Below are positions 1 to 9,425 of a DNA stretch of 54,685 nucleotides, one piece after another. The notes below the pieces were generated by a model. That model did no database searches and was not told where the DNA came from. It saw only the letters and a list, made by a program, of their open reading frames with translations. The stretch is taken from NCBI RefSeq assembly GCF_937884665.1, contig NZ_CAKZYF010000160.1, positions 1 to 54,685 of the forward strand, given 5' to 3'. Every line of letters starts with the position of its first letter. The stretch's first letter is position 1. Origin of the DNA: an uncultured Allomuricauda sp. GTDB lineage: Bacteria > Bacteroidota > Bacteroidia > Flavobacteriales > Flavobacteriaceae. The translations under genes and the position numbers were made by a program.

Positions 1-643
1 TTAGATAATTGGATTTTGAAATAACGGTTAGCGGATACGAAGTGGCCTGCCCCCTTGAAATGGTGTTTATTAAAGAGTCGTCTTCAAAATAGTTTAATTG
101 ATAGCTCAAATCAATCTCCTTTCGTTTCAAACCTTGATTTAATAGACTGTCCAATTTTTTAAAATCCAGATTTTCATTTGCTGCAGAGGTTATTAATCGG
201 TTCAACAGTTTTCGAAACGGGCCCGAACTGTCTTTCATCTTTTGCCGGAAAAAATGCATTTTAGCAAAACGGCGCAAGGGTCTACGACGCCTTATTTTGA
301 TTTTTGCACTATCTGTATCTCGAATTATACGTTCAATAGTCAAATCAGGTTTTTCCGATTGAATATCGATATTGATGATGCTATCACTTTGAACAACACT
401 TACAAAACCTTCCCTTTTTTCAACATTCAGGGTGTCACTGTCCAAAAAGGCAAAGAAGTCCACCTTGGCCAAATCGGCATAATACGCCTCAACGCTTGTA
501 TCAAAACTGTGTTGTACCTCATTTATCAAGGCCTGTTTGTTGGTGTTGTAGTTCCCTATGTTCCAATACACTTGAATGGCAATTGTTGCCAAAATGGTAA
601 ACAAAATCAGGTATACGATATAGGTGTATTTTTTGGATTCCAT
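1..643 (-). CDS. Sensor histidine kinase, N-terminal part (runs off the left edge)
   Basis: Reading the minus strand from the ATG at 643 gives an open frame of 214 codons that continues past the window edge. The protein starts with a short basic stretch and a hydrophobic segment (about residues 8-26, rich in I, L, Y and T). A hydrophilic region with the start of a helix (NKQALINEVQHSFDTSV) follows, typical of the periplasmic sensor part of flavobacterial two-component kinases. The catalytic HisKA and HATPase domains would lie outside the window, so the family is inferred from the N-terminus and the context. The gene diverges from the GLPGLI gene at 767, and the shared intergenic region carries phased GTTAAC repeats, as expected if a partner response regulator acts there. 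A -7-like box sits at 648-655, very close to the ATG. An antisense open frame at 242-658 has no family resemblance and was ignored. Confidence 0.7.
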   Translation of the reverse strand, partial: MESKKYTYIVYLILFTILATIAIQVYWNIGNYNTNKQALINEVQHSFDTSVEAYYADLAKVDFFAFLDSDTLNVEKREGFVSVVQSDSIINIDIQSEKPDLTIERIIRDTDSAKIKIRRRRPLRRFAKMHFFRQKMKDSSGPFRKLLNRLITSAANENLDFKKLDSLLNQGLKRKEIDLSYQLNYFEDDSLINTISRGQATSYPLTVISKSNYL

Positions 644-681
644 CGTTCAAATCTATAAATATGAAATGAGGATTTTGACCG

Positions 682-707
682 GTTAACACACGTTAACACT
701 AGTTAAC
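682..707. promoter_or_regulatory. Triple GTTAAC direct repeat, probable response-regulator operator
   Basis: GTTAAC occurs at 682-687, 692-697 and 702-707, so the unit repeats exactly every 10 bp, one helical turn. The array lies between the divergent histidine kinase and GLPGLI genes. Tandem hexamers spaced 10-11 bp apart are the usual binding mode of OmpR/CpxR-type response regulators. That a regulator encoded with the kinase binds here is inference. Confidence 0.5.
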
Positions 708-766
708 CAAGGGTTTGGAGACTGACCCTCATTTTTGTGGAGAGTTCAATCGAAAAAAATAAAACA

Positions 767-1666
767 ATGAAAACCGCAAAGCATTGGGTATGCGCACTCC
801 TTATAGGTTGTACGACCTGCGTTGTCTTTGGACAAGATTTTCAAGGTAAAGCATACTATCAAACAAAGACCACAATCGATGTAAATCTGGACGACCGTGA
901 AATCTCCGAGGCCATGAAACAGCGCATCAGGGAACGTATGAAAAGCCGATTGGAACAAAGTTTTGAATTATTGTTTGACCGAACTACGTCACTTTACACC
1001 CAAGAGGAAAAACTGGGCGCTCCAGGAAATCAGGGAGGTTTTCGCATGGCGTTTGCAGGAATGGGCGGAGGAGCGTATTACAAGGATGTGCAAAATCAGG
1101 AATATGCGAATCAAACGGAAATGTTTGGCAAAATTTTCTTGATAAAGGACAGTTTGGCCACTTGGGAATGGAAACTGGGCTCTGAAACCAAAAAGATTGG
1201 GGACTATGTCTGTTATAAGGCCACGGCGACAAGACGAGTTAACGAGGAAATCATGACCAGAATGCGCAATGCATTTGGGAGAAACAATCAGAGCAACAAA
1301 GAAGTAAAAGATTCCATTGCCGAAAAGACGAGTACTAAAAACTCTATGTTGGCACGAATAGAGGAACCAGAGAATCTAGAGGTAACGGCATGGTACACTC
1401 CAGAAATACCTATTAGTCAAGGACCTGGTCCTTACTGGGGCCTGCCCGGTCTTATTTTGGAGGTTAATGACGGAAGAACGGCGATTTTGTGCTCCAAGTT
1501 GGTACTTAATTCCAAGGAAGAACTAAATATTAAAGCGCCGAACAAGGGCAAGGAAGTATCCCAAGAAGAGTACAATGCCATACTTGCCGAAAAAATGGAG
1601 GAAATGTCTAAGCGATTTCGTTCTGGTAATCGTGGGAACGGAGCAAGAATCATGATCAGGGGGTAA
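767..1666 (+). CDS. GLPGLI family secreted protein
   Basis: A protein of 299 residues counted from the ATG at 767. A GTG at 737 would add ten residues in front of the signal peptide and overlaps a weak -7-like element (730-737), so the ATG is preferred. A basic start and hydrophobic core ending near VVFGQ form a signal peptide, so the protein should be periplasmic or outer-membrane associated. The family signature GLPGLILEV lies in the C-terminal half, preceded by a conserved tryptophan and proline region (AWYTPEIPIS, GPYWGLPG). The biochemical role of GLPGLI proteins is not established. They are typically encoded next to TonB-receptor-like CarboxypepD_reg/beta-barrel proteins, as here, where the next gene starts 9 bp downstream. 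The phased GTTAAC operator upstream suggests control by the divergent two-component system. Confidence 0.85.
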   Translation: MKTAKHWVCALLIGCTTCVVFGQDFQGKAYYQTKTTIDVNLDDREISEAMKQRIRERMKSRLEQSFELLFDRTTSLYTQEEKLGAPGNQGGFRMAFAGMGGGAYYKDVQNQEYANQTEMFGKIFLIKDSLATWEWKLGSETKKIGDYVCYKATATRRVNEEIMTRMRNAFGRNNQSNKEVKDSIAEKTSTKNSMLARIEEPENLEVTAWYTPEIPISQGPGPYWGLPGLILEVNDGRTAILCSKLVLNSKEELNIKAPNKGKEVSQEEYNAILAEKMEEMSKRFRSGNRGNGARIMIRG

Positions 1667-1675
1667 GCATTTCAA

Positions 1676-4360
1676 ATGAAATTGAAACATATCTTGTTGC
1701 CAATTGGTTTGGTCTGGTCAAGTATTGCTTTTAGTCAGGGAATAACCATTTCCGGTAAAGTTACCGATAGCCTGCAGAACCCTTTGGACGTAGCCAATGT
1801 GGTGGCTGTTAATAAAAGTACGCAGACTTTGGATGGCTTTGGAATAACAAACCCCCAAGGTGAATTCAAAATCAATGTAAAAAGAAATACCGAGTATACC
1901 ATTAAAATTAGTTACCTGGGTTTCAAGACCAAGGAAATTCAAATCGAAACGAAAGAGAAGGATGTTTTCTTTGATGTACTATTAACGCCCCAACCCGAAA
2001 ATTTGGATGAGGTGGAATTGGTCTATGAAATACCTATCACCATACAAGGCGATACCATAGTCTACAATACTGATTCTTTTGTGTCAGGGACTGAAAAAAA
2101 ACTGGCCGATGTCCTAAAAAAACTCCCAGGCATTGAAGTAAATGATGACGGGGAAATTGAGGTAGAGGGCAAAGCCGTAACCAAGGTCATGGTGGAGGGG
2201 GACGATTTTTTTGATGGGGATTCCAAATTGGCTTCCAAAAACATATCGGCCAATGCTTTGGATAAGGTGGAAGTGCTCCGCAATTACAATGAGGTTTCCC
2301 AGTTGAGCGGTCTGACCAACAATCAAGATAACGTGGCTCTCAATATTAAACTTAAAGAGGGCAAGAAAAAGTTCTGGTTCGGGGAAATCACAGGTGGATT
2401 GGGACCTGATGAGCGCTATGTGGCCCATCCTAAATTGATCTAATACAGTCCTGAGTTCAGTTAAAACGTCCTAACTGAATTGAACAATGTTGAGTAGGTC
2501 CATTTTTCACTACGTGACTACTGGAACTTTACAGGAGGAACCAGGGGCAATGTACGCCCCAATACCGGCACGTCCTTTAACACAAATACGTCAGGGCTTG
2601 GTCTGAGCACGACCCAAAATAATAGGGCCAATTCCATTTATAGTAGATTTGGCGCGGTCAATTTTAGCTACAAACCGTCAAACTCATGGCGGGTGTCTGG
2701 TTACGGGATATTCTCCAACGCCAATACATTGTTGGAAACAAGCGCAACACGAACCTTTATAACGACCAATGAAATTGAAAATACCCAAACCTTGGTCGAT
2801 CAGAATACAAGTCTGGGGTTGGCCAAGCTTACTTCCAACTATAAACCCTCCAAAAACTTACAATGGGATTATGAGATTCTTTTGCGCAGTTCAGCAGAGG
2901 AAGAAGAGATTGGCACACTTTCAGTAGCCGATATCACGGATACCATTCTTGAACATCAAGAGCAAAAACCACTTACCCTTACTCAAAATTCAAATTTATA
3001 CTATACTTTGAACGAGAAGAATATTTTTGCCTTGGAAGTGCAATATGAGTATTCTGATGAAGACCCTTTTTATAATGTCGTTAGAGAAGAACGGCCATTT
3101 GTTGGAATAGTTCCCGTGAATACAGAACAGGATGATTTCAACATTGGTCAACGGCAATTCAACCGAACCAATCGACTGGATGCCCGACTTGACTATTTCT
3201 GGGTGTTAGGAACAAAAAGCAACCTTAATTTTACCTTGGGAACCATTCAAAGCAGTCAACGCTTCAATTCCTCCATTTTTCAGGTTCTGGATTCAGGTGA
3301 TCAAAATACTTTTGTAGATGAGGATTTGGGGAATACGGTAAGATTTAACTTTTCAGATTACTATTTGGGTCTCCATTACAAGCTCATTTCGGGTAAGTTC
3401 ACCTTTAATCCGGGTTTTCATGTACACGACTACCGTGCTTCGAACGAGCAACTGGGTGCGCAAACAGTGGATACCATGTTCAATATTGTACCAGATGTAT
3501 TTATAAACCTCCAATTGAAGCAATCGGAGAGCCTTCGATTCAACTATACCGTTCAACGCGAGTTTTCGGATATCAATCGTTTCGCGGGCGGATATGTTTT
3601 TACTGATTATAACGCTTTGTATCGAGGCAATAGGAATTTGGAAAGCGCCTTGTTTCATAGGGCGCAGCTGAATTTTTTCAGTTTTAGCATGTTCAATCAG
3701 CAGAGTATTTTTGCCAACCTTATGTATTCCAAACGAATTGATGCGTTTAAGACCAATACGGGCATTGTTGGCATCAACCAAGTAAATACAACGATAAACT
3801 CAAATTTGGAGGATGAAACTTTGAGTGGAACAGGGGATTATCAAAGAACGTTTGGCAGGATAAAGGTGAGCGGCCAAAGTACTTTGGCCTATACCAACAC
3901 GTTTAACATCGTAAATGATGTACCGCAAAATTCAAAATCGTTTACCCAAGATTATGCGGTATCCTTGGGAAGTAGTTTTCAGAAGGCCCCGAATTTGGAG
4001 TTGGGATATCGATATACGGTAAATCGCTACAATACAGGAGACATCGAAACCACTTTTTTTACCGATAGACCCTTTGCTAAACTCGATATGGCATTTTTCA
4101 ATGGTTTTATCTTATTGGCCGACTACGATTATTATTTCTACCGTGACAGGGCCCAAACTATTGAAAACAAATATGGTTTTTTGAATGCTTCCCTCTCATA
4201 CCAAAAACCAGAAAGCAAGTGGGAATTTAGTATTCATGGAACAAATTTGACCAACAATCAGGATTTGAACCAGGATACTTTCAACGATTTATTTTTCAGG
4301 ACCACAGAATACGCGGTACAACCCAGATATATCCTGTTTAAAATAAAGTACGATTTATAG
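1676..4360 (+). pseudogene. TonB-receptor-like outer membrane beta-barrel protein, interrupted by three in-frame stops
   Basis: A single reading frame of 895 codons runs from 1676 to 4360. It is broken by TAA at 2441-2443, TAA at 2462-2464 and TAG at 2495-2497 (codons 256, 263, 274). The first part has a signal peptide (about residues 1-20), a CarboxypepD_reg-like domain (about 22-105) and a plug-like region. The part after the stops reads as a continuous beta-barrel with the terminal aromatic typical of outer membrane strands (KIKYDL). The codons between and after the stops still spell a plausible family sequence (YSPEFS, NVLTELNNV, FSLRDYWNFTGG), so no bases seem lost or gained. Such proteins are associated with TonB-dependent transport, but no substrate can be named. 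It is the partner of the GLPGLI gene. Either a recent pseudogene or locally bad consensus. Confidence 0.8.
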
Positions 4361-4385
4361 TGCTCGTAAATTTAGAATAGTTTTT

Positions 4386-4415
4386 TTGCTGGTTTTGGCT
4401 TTTAGCATATTTTTG
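4386..4415 (+). promoter_or_regulatory. metK promoter (-33/-7)
   Basis: A TTG at the end of a T-run (4386-4388) is followed 19 bp later by TATTTTTG at 4408-4415, an exact match to the Bacteroidota -7 element TAnnTTTG. Transcription would begin near 4421, just before the SAM-II aptamer. Confidence 0.7.
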
Positions 4416-4423
4416 CCACGCAA

Positions 4424-4506
4424 AATGAGGAAAGATTTGACTGATTGCAACCTCGGAAAAAAATGCTAAAAAGCGAAGTATAATTTCTTCCGGCATTTGT
4501 CAAATC
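4424..4506 (+). ncRNA. SAM-II riboswitch with competing strand, upstream of metK
   Basis: The aptamer core is at about 4424-4475. Stem P1 pairs TGAGG (4426-4430) with CCTCG (4451-4455). The loop between contains GATTTGAC and TTGCAA, and a linker then leads to GCTAAAAAG (4465-4473). This is the order of conserved elements in SAM-II (GAUUU, UUGCAA, P1 closing strand, GCUAAAAAG). The downstream segment 4493-4506 is complementary to two aptamer elements at once: GCATTT to AAATGC (4461-4466), and GTCAAATC to GATTTGAC (4434-4441). It could act as an anti-aptamer strand. SAM binding would be expected to lower MetK production. The class assignment rests on motif order, not on a covariance-model score. 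Confidence 0.75.
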
Positions 4507-4526
4507 TTTTATAAAACAAACGTTAA

Positions 4527-5780
4527 ATGCCATATTTATTTACTTCAGAGTCTGTAAGTGAAGGACACCCAGACAAAATAGCCGACCAAATCAGTGATTC
4601 CCTCTTAGACAATTTTTTAGCCTTTGACCCAGAAAGTAAGGTCGCCTGTGAAACGCTCGTGACAACAGGACAAGTTGTACTGGCCGGAGAGGTTAAGAGC
4701 AATACTTATTTGGACGTACAACATATCGCCCGTGATGTGATAAATCAAATTGGGTATACCAAGGGCGAATACCAATTCAGTGGAGATTCTTGCGGGGTCA
4801 TCTCTTTGATTCATGAGCAATCCCAAGATATTAATCAAGGTGTAGATCGTGGAAAAAAGGAGGAACAAGGAGCTGGAGACCAGGGGATGATGTTCGGCTA
4901 TGCTACAAAAGAAACAGAAAATTACATGCCTCTGGCCCTGGATATTTCCCATAAAATATTGGAAGTTCTTGCTGAGATAAGGAAGGAAGGAAATGAAATT
5001 GGGTATTTACGTCCCGATGCCAAAGCCCAGGTGACCATTGAATATTCAGATGAAAATGTACCACAACGTATTGATACTATCGTGGTATCTACGCAACACG
5101 ATGAATTTGATTCTGATGAAAAAATGCTGGATAAGATCAAGGAAGACATAGTCAACCTGGTGATTCCAAAAGTTAAAGCGCTCCTCCCTTCAAACATTCA
5201 ACAGCTTTTTACCGATAGCATAACCTATCATATCAACCCAACAGGAAAATTCGTAATTGGTGGTCCGCATGGAGATTCTGGATTGACAGGAAGAAAGATT
5301 ATTGTGGATACCTATGGTGGTAAAGGGGCCCATGGAGGAGGGGCGTTCAGTGGAAAAGATCCCAGCAAAGTGGACCGAAGTGCAGCTTACGCCGCCCGTC
5401 ATATTGCAAAAAACTTGGTGGCCGCGGGTGTAGCAGATGAAATATTGGTGCAGGTAAGTTATGCCATAGGCGTAGTGGAACCTACCTCTATTTTTGTGGA
5501 TACCTACGGAACGGCCAATGTTGATTTAAACGATGGGGAAATCGCTGAAAAAGCCTCAGAACTTTTCGATATGCGCCCATTTGCCATAGAAGAACGATTG
5601 AAATTGCGAAATCCCATGTATTTGGAAACAGCCGCATATGGCCACATGGGAAAAACTCCCAAAACGGTGACCAAGGTATTTGAGTCTCCCTACAACGGTA
5701 AAGTTGAAAAGGAAATCGAACTGTTCACCTGGGAGAAATTGGATATGTTGGACGAGGTTAAATCAAAATTCGGATTGTAA
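4527..5780 (+). CDS. metK: S-adenosylmethionine synthetase
   Basis: A 417-residue protein makes SAM from methionine and ATP in the cytoplasm. The family signatures are all visible: [12 protein letters not shown] near the N-terminus, [12 protein letters not shown] (about 115-126) and the phosphate-binding [19 protein letters not shown] segment (about 272-290). The length is normal for bacterial MetK. The start is fixed by the conserved [10 protein letters not shown] region; no Shine-Dalgarno sequence is present, as usual in this phylum. It is transcribed from its own promoter through a SAM-II riboswitch and so is likely repressed by its own product. It is followed 35 bp later by a lipoprotein peptidase that has no evident metabolic link. 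Confidence 0.98.
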   Translation: MPYLFTSESVSEGHPDKIADQISDSLLDNFLAFDPESKVACETLVTTGQVVLAGEVKSNTYLDVQHIARDVINQIGYTKGEYQFSGDSCGVISLIHEQSQDINQGVDRGKKEEQGAGDQGMMFGYATKETENYMPLALDISHKILEVLAEIRKEGNEIGYLRPDAKAQVTIEYSDENVPQRIDTIVVSTQHDEFDSDEKMLDKIKEDIVNLVIPKVKALLPSNIQQLFTDSITYHINPTGKFVIGGPHGDSGLTGRKIIVDTYGGKGAHGGGAFSGKDPSKVDRSAAYAARHIAKNLVAAGVADEILVQVSYAIGVVEPTSIFVDTYGTANVDLNDGEIAEKASELFDMRPFAIEERLKLRNPMYLETAAYGHMGKTPKTVTKVFESPYNGKVEKEIELFTWEKLDMLDEVKSKFGL

Positions 5781-5815
5781 ATTCTTCGTAGTTTTATCAA
5801 AACCATTCTCCCGTT

Positions 5816-7750
5816 ATGAAACATATCCCACCGTATTTCCTGATTTTGGCGCTTACGACAATTTGTGTTTTATCGTGCAATGAAAATGTACAAACCGATG
5901 AGGTCCAAGAAAACTATGTCGCCCGGAATTACACAAAACAAGAAGTCGATATTGAAATGCGGGATGGGGTAAAACTGCATACGACCATCTATTCTCCCAA
6001 GGATACCTCCCGAGAATATCCAATTCTAATGCAACGTACCCCTTATAGTTCAAGACCTTACGGGGAAGACCAGTTTAGAGAGCAGATTGGACCAAATGTG
6101 CATTTGATGCAAGAGGGCAACATTATTGTATATCAAGATGTCCGGGGTAGATGGATGAGTGAAGGACGTTATGACAATATGCGCGCCTTTATTCCAAATA
6201 AAACCACCAAAGATGAGGTTGATGAAAGCTCTGATACCTACGACACGATTGAATGGCTAGTTAACAATGTGGACAACAACAACGGTAAAGTTGGGGTTTG
6301 GGGCATCTCTTACCCTGGTTTTTATGCCACTTATGCTACAGTAGATGCGCATCCGGCTTTAAAAGCGGCTTCTCCACAGGCGTGCATTGGAGATTTTTTC
6401 TTTGACGATTTCCATCACAATGGTGCCTATCTGTTGAGTTATTTTAGGGCCACTTCCCTTTTTGGAACACCAAGACCCAATAACGAGAGTCCAATAGACA
6501 CTGCATGGTATACTCTGCCAGATATAGGTACAGAAGACCAGTATCAGTTTTTTTTGGACTCAGGTCCATTGCAGAACTTAAACGCGTTTTTTGAATATGA
6601 AACTGCAGATACACCGAAAATCAGGCCAGAAGGGGTAACGGATGATTACTTTTGGAATGAACTAAAAGAGCATCCCAATTATGACGAGTTATGGCAAAGC
6701 AAGGGGATTATCCAACATTTAAAGGATGTAAAGAGCCACGTTGCCACCATGATAGTTGGAGGGTGGTTTGATGCGGAAGACCTGTACGGACCCTTGGAGA
6801 CGTATAAGAACATCGAAAAATACAATCAAGGAAATTATAATACCATGGTCTTTGGTCCCTGGGATCACGGAGCTTGGGCAAGAAGAAAAGGCAGAAATGC
6901 GGTGGGCAATTACTATTTTGGGGATTCGATTTCGGAATTTTTCCAGGAGAAGATAGAAACTAAGTTTTTCAATCACTTTTTAAAAGGTGATGGTAATGGT
7001 GAGACCGGGTTACCGGAAGCGTATGTCTTTGATTCCGGCACGAAAAAATGGGCAACCCATGATGCCTGGCCACCTAAAGCGAGTGTGAAAAAAACATTTT
7101 TCCTATCTGCTGACCAAAAGTTGACAAAAACCCAAAAGGACATTTCCAAAATTCAGTTTGTAAGTGATATCAAAAAACCTGTTCCCTATTCTGAGGATAT
7201 CAAAACGGTTTTTACCCCACGGAAATATATGACAGACGACCAACGCTTTGCTGCCCGAAGGTCAGATGTGTTGGTTTTTGAAACAGATGTTATGGAGGAA
7301 GACCTTACCCTGGCAGGCGATATCATGGCAAAATTGAATGTGGCAACTACAGGAACTGCTGCGGATTGGATCGTCAAAGTAATTGATGTACATCCTGATG
7401 ATGCCGAGACCAATGAAGAAATGCAGGACCACCTGAAATTGGCCAATTACCATTTAATGGTACGAAGCGAGGTAATGCGGGGGCGTTTCAGAAATAGTTT
7501 TTCGGACCCGGAGCCTTTTGAACCCAACAAAAAAACAGTTATAAACCTCAAGCTACAGGATGTTTTCCATACGATAAAAAAAGGACACAAACTTCAGGTT
7601 CAAGTGCAGAGTACGTGGTTTCCTTTGATTGATATGAATCCACAAACTTACGTGGACAACATTTTTAAAGCGGAAGAAGAGGACTTCAAAACACAGACCC
7701 ACACCGTCTTTACGGATTCCAGTATTGAATTCTCAGTTTTGGAACCTTGA
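5816..7750 (+). CDS. CocE/NonD family hydrolase (X-Pro dipeptidyl-peptidase S15-like lipoprotein)
   Basis: A 644-residue protein with a lipoprotein signal peptide: the lipobox VLSC places the modified cysteine at residue 21, so it should be anchored in the outer membrane or periplasm. The alpha/beta-hydrolase part contains the nucleophile elbow WGISYPG with serine 165 and a histidine in GPWDHGAW. The C-terminal jelly-roll domain typical of the CocE/S15 group follows (about residues 420-644). Members cleave N-terminal Xaa-Pro dipeptides, acyl esters or glutaryl groups; the substrate cannot be read from sequence. It is tightly downstream of metK but is probably co-transcribed by chance. The next downstream feature is a SAM-I riboswitch with its own promoter. 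Confidence 0.9.
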   Translation: MKHIPPYFLILALTTICVLSCNENVQTDEVQENYVARNYTKQEVDIEMRDGVKLHTTIYSPKDTSREYPILMQRTPYSSRPYGEDQFREQIGPNVHLMQEGNIIVYQDVRGRWMSEGRYDNMRAFIPNKTTKDEVDESSDTYDTIEWLVNNVDNNNGKVGVWGISYPGFYATYATVDAHPALKAASPQACIGDFFFDDFHHNGAYLLSYFRATSLFGTPRPNNESPIDTAWYTLPDIGTEDQYQFFLDSGPLQNLNAFFEYETADTPKIRPEGVTDDYFWNELKEHPNYDELWQSKGIIQHLKDVKSHVATMIVGGWFDAEDLYGPLETYKNIEKYNQGNYNTMVFGPWDHGAWARRKGRNAVGNYYFGDSISEFFQEKIETKFFNHFLKGDGNGETGLPEAYVFDSGTKKWATHDAWPPKASVKKTFFLSADQKLTKTQKDISKIQFVSDIKKPVPYSEDIKTVFTPRKYMTDDQRFAARRSDVLVFETDVMEEDLTLAGDIMAKLNVATTGTAADWIVKVIDVHPDDAETNEEMQDHLKLANYHLMVRSEVMRGRFRNSFSDPEPFEPNKKTVINLKLQDVFHTIKKGHKLQVQVQSTWFPLIDMNPQTYVDNIFKAEEEDFKTQTHTVFTDSSIEFSVLEP

Positions 7751-7806
7751 CCCAGTAATTTGTGATTTTTTCGTTAAAGATTAGGTTTTTAAAAAAATCT
7801 AACAAT

Positions 7807-7814
7807 ATATTTGT
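7807..7814 (+). promoter_or_regulatory. -7 promoter element of the metY transcript
   Basis: TATATTTG matches TAnnTTTG exactly and lies 28 bp before the 5' strand of the SAM-I aptamer. No clear -33 TTG is present at the expected distance. Confidence 0.55.
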
Positions 7815-7841
7815 TCTATAAGTTCAAACATGTATTGATTA

Positions 7842-7944
7842 GTTATCAAGAAAGGCGGAGGGACTAGACCCTGTGAAGCCTTAGCAACCCTTGCTACCCA
7901 GCAAGAAGGTGCTAAATTCTATCCTGTTTTGGGAATAGATAACC
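7842..7944 (+). ncRNA. SAM-I (S-box) riboswitch upstream of metY
   Basis: The P1 strands GTTATC (7843-7848) and GATAAC (7939-7944) close the aptamer. Inside are the canonical conserved segments CAAGAAAGG.GGAGGGACT, GAAGCCTTAGCAACC and AAGGTGCTAA, with hairpins P3 (CTTGCT/AGCAAG) and P4 (TCTATCC/GGAATAGA-like). Downstream, CCTTTCTT (7964-7971) and TTCTTGAT (7978-7985) are each perfectly complementary to the 5' side of the aptamer (7850-7857 and 7846-7853). They may form the alternative, SAM-free structure. The target gene, an O-acetylhomoserine sulfhydrylase, is a classic S-box gene. Confidence 0.95.
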
Positions 7945-8055
7945 TATTGAGTATTTCAATTTCCTTTCTTACTAACTTCTTGATTCGCACAACCCTTTGA
8001 TCGGTAGTGGTTTGAATTCGTAAAATTAGATTTTCAACAATTAAAAAGTAAAGTC

Positions 8056-9348
8056 ATGAGTGATCAGAAGTTTTCTACCAATGCCTTACATGCTGGGCAT
8101 GATGTATCAACCAATGGAGGAACACGGGCAGTACCCATCTATCAAAGTACGGCCTATGTCTTTAATGATGCCGATCATGCGGCAAACCTATTTTCTCTTC
8201 AAGAATTTGGAAATATTTATACTCGTATCAACAACCCGACCAATGATATACTAGAGCAGCGGTTGGCCGCGTTGGAAGGGGGGATAGCCTCCGTGGTTTG
8301 CTCTTCGGGAACAGGGGCCATCAATACCGCCCTATTGGTTCTCCTGAAAGCGGGGGACCATATCGTTTCCTCGAACAGTCTTTATGGAGGAACCTACAAC
8401 CTCTTTAATGTAACCCTTCCCCGACTTGGCATAAAGACCACCTTTGTTGACCCTTCCGATCCCTCCAATTTTGGCAAAGCAGTTCAAGAGAATACGAGAG
8501 CGTTTTTTGTGGAATCGTTGGGAAATCCCAAATTGGATGTATTGGATTTAAAAGCAATTTCGGAGGAATCCAAAAAGGCAAAAGTGCCATTTATCGTTGA
8601 CAATACGGTTGCTTCGCCTGCACTGTTGAACCCAATTGAACATGGGGCCAATATTGTAATTCATTCACTCACCAAATATATCAACGGCAACGGAACGGCA
8701 TTGGGGGGAGCCATTATAGATGCAGGAACTTTTGATTGGGCCAACGGAAAGTTTCCAGAATTTACAGAACCTTCTCCAGGCTATCACGGACTGGTGTATC
8801 ACGAAGCCTTGGGTCCAGCTGCTTTTATTGCAAAGGTGAGAATAGAAGGTCTCCGAGATCATGGCGCCTGCTTGAGTCCATTTAATGCATTTCAGATAAT
8901 CCAAGGGCTCGAGACCTTGGAAGTACGAATGAAAAAACACAGTGAAAATGCACTGGAACTCGCACAATGGTTACAAGATAGAGATGAAGTTACTTGGGTG
9001 AACTACCCAGGATTGGATTCCAGCCAATACAAAGAACTTGCGGACCAATATCTGCCCAAGGGACAAAGCAGTATTATAACTTTTGGGGTTAAAGGGGGCT
9101 TCGAATCCGCCAAAAAAATTGCGGATGAAACCCAAATTTTCTCGTTGTTGGCAAATATTGGGGACACCAAATCCTTGATCATCCATCCGGCAAGTACCAC
9201 ACATCAGCAGCTTAATGAAGATGAACAGCAGTCTGCCGGGGTTACTTCAGATTTGATTCGGCTTTCTGTAGGATTGGAGGATACTGCCGATTTAAAAGCC
9301 GACCTAGAACAAGCTTTTGCCAAAATAGATAAATCAGTTTTGGCTTAA
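8056..9348 (+). CDS. metY: O-acetylhomoserine aminocarboxypropyltransferase (sulfhydrylase)
   Basis: A 430-residue Cys/Met-metabolism PLP enzyme. It joins sulfide (or methanethiol) to O-acetylhomoserine to make homocysteine (or methionine). The PLP lysine lies in HSLTKYINGNG, preceded by the Asp of the IVDNT motif (about 175-180). The N-terminal THALHAGHD-like start and the 430-residue length fit the MetY branch rather than the shorter cystathionine gamma-synthases. It is controlled by the SAM-I riboswitch immediately upstream. The next gene encodes the fused homoserine acyltransferase that would supply its substrate, so the two form a functional pair. A long hairpin separates them. Confidence 0.95.
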   Translation: MSDQKFSTNALHAGHDVSTNGGTRAVPIYQSTAYVFNDADHAANLFSLQEFGNIYTRINNPTNDILEQRLAALEGGIASVVCSSGTGAINTALLVLLKAGDHIVSSNSLYGGTYNLFNVTLPRLGIKTTFVDPSDPSNFGKAVQENTRAFFVESLGNPKLDVLDLKAISEESKKAKVPFIVDNTVASPALLNPIEHGANIVIHSLTKYINGNGTALGGAIIDAGTFDWANGKFPEFTEPSPGYHGLVYHEALGPAAFIAKVRIEGLRDHGACLSPFNAFQIIQGLETLEVRMKKHSENALELAQWLQDRDEVTWVNYPGLDSSQYKELADQYLPKGQSSIITFGVKGGFESAKKIADETQIFSLLANIGDTKSLIIHPASTTHQQLNEDEQQSAGVTSDLIRLSVGLEDTADLKADLEQAFAKIDKSVLA

Positions 9349-9364
9349 TCCTTTTGAAAAACCC

Positions 9365-9407
9365 AAGGGTCTGGGCAATATGATCTATTGAACTGTTCCA
9401 GACCCTT
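9365..9407 (+). terminator. Intercistronic hairpin between metY and the metX-thrA fusion
   Basis: AAGGGTCTGG (9365-9374) pairs perfectly with CCAGACCCTT (9398-9407), and CAATA/TATTG can pair inside the loop. Only CTTG follows, not a T-run, so it may be a weak terminator or an mRNA-processing or stability element rather than a full stop. Confidence 0.45.
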
Positions 9408-9425
9408 CTTGTACGCTGCAATTAG

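Noticed and set aside
242..658. 138-codon plus-strand open frame at the left edge
   Set aside because: It is antisense to the histidine kinase N-terminus, has no signal or family features and starts inside that gene.
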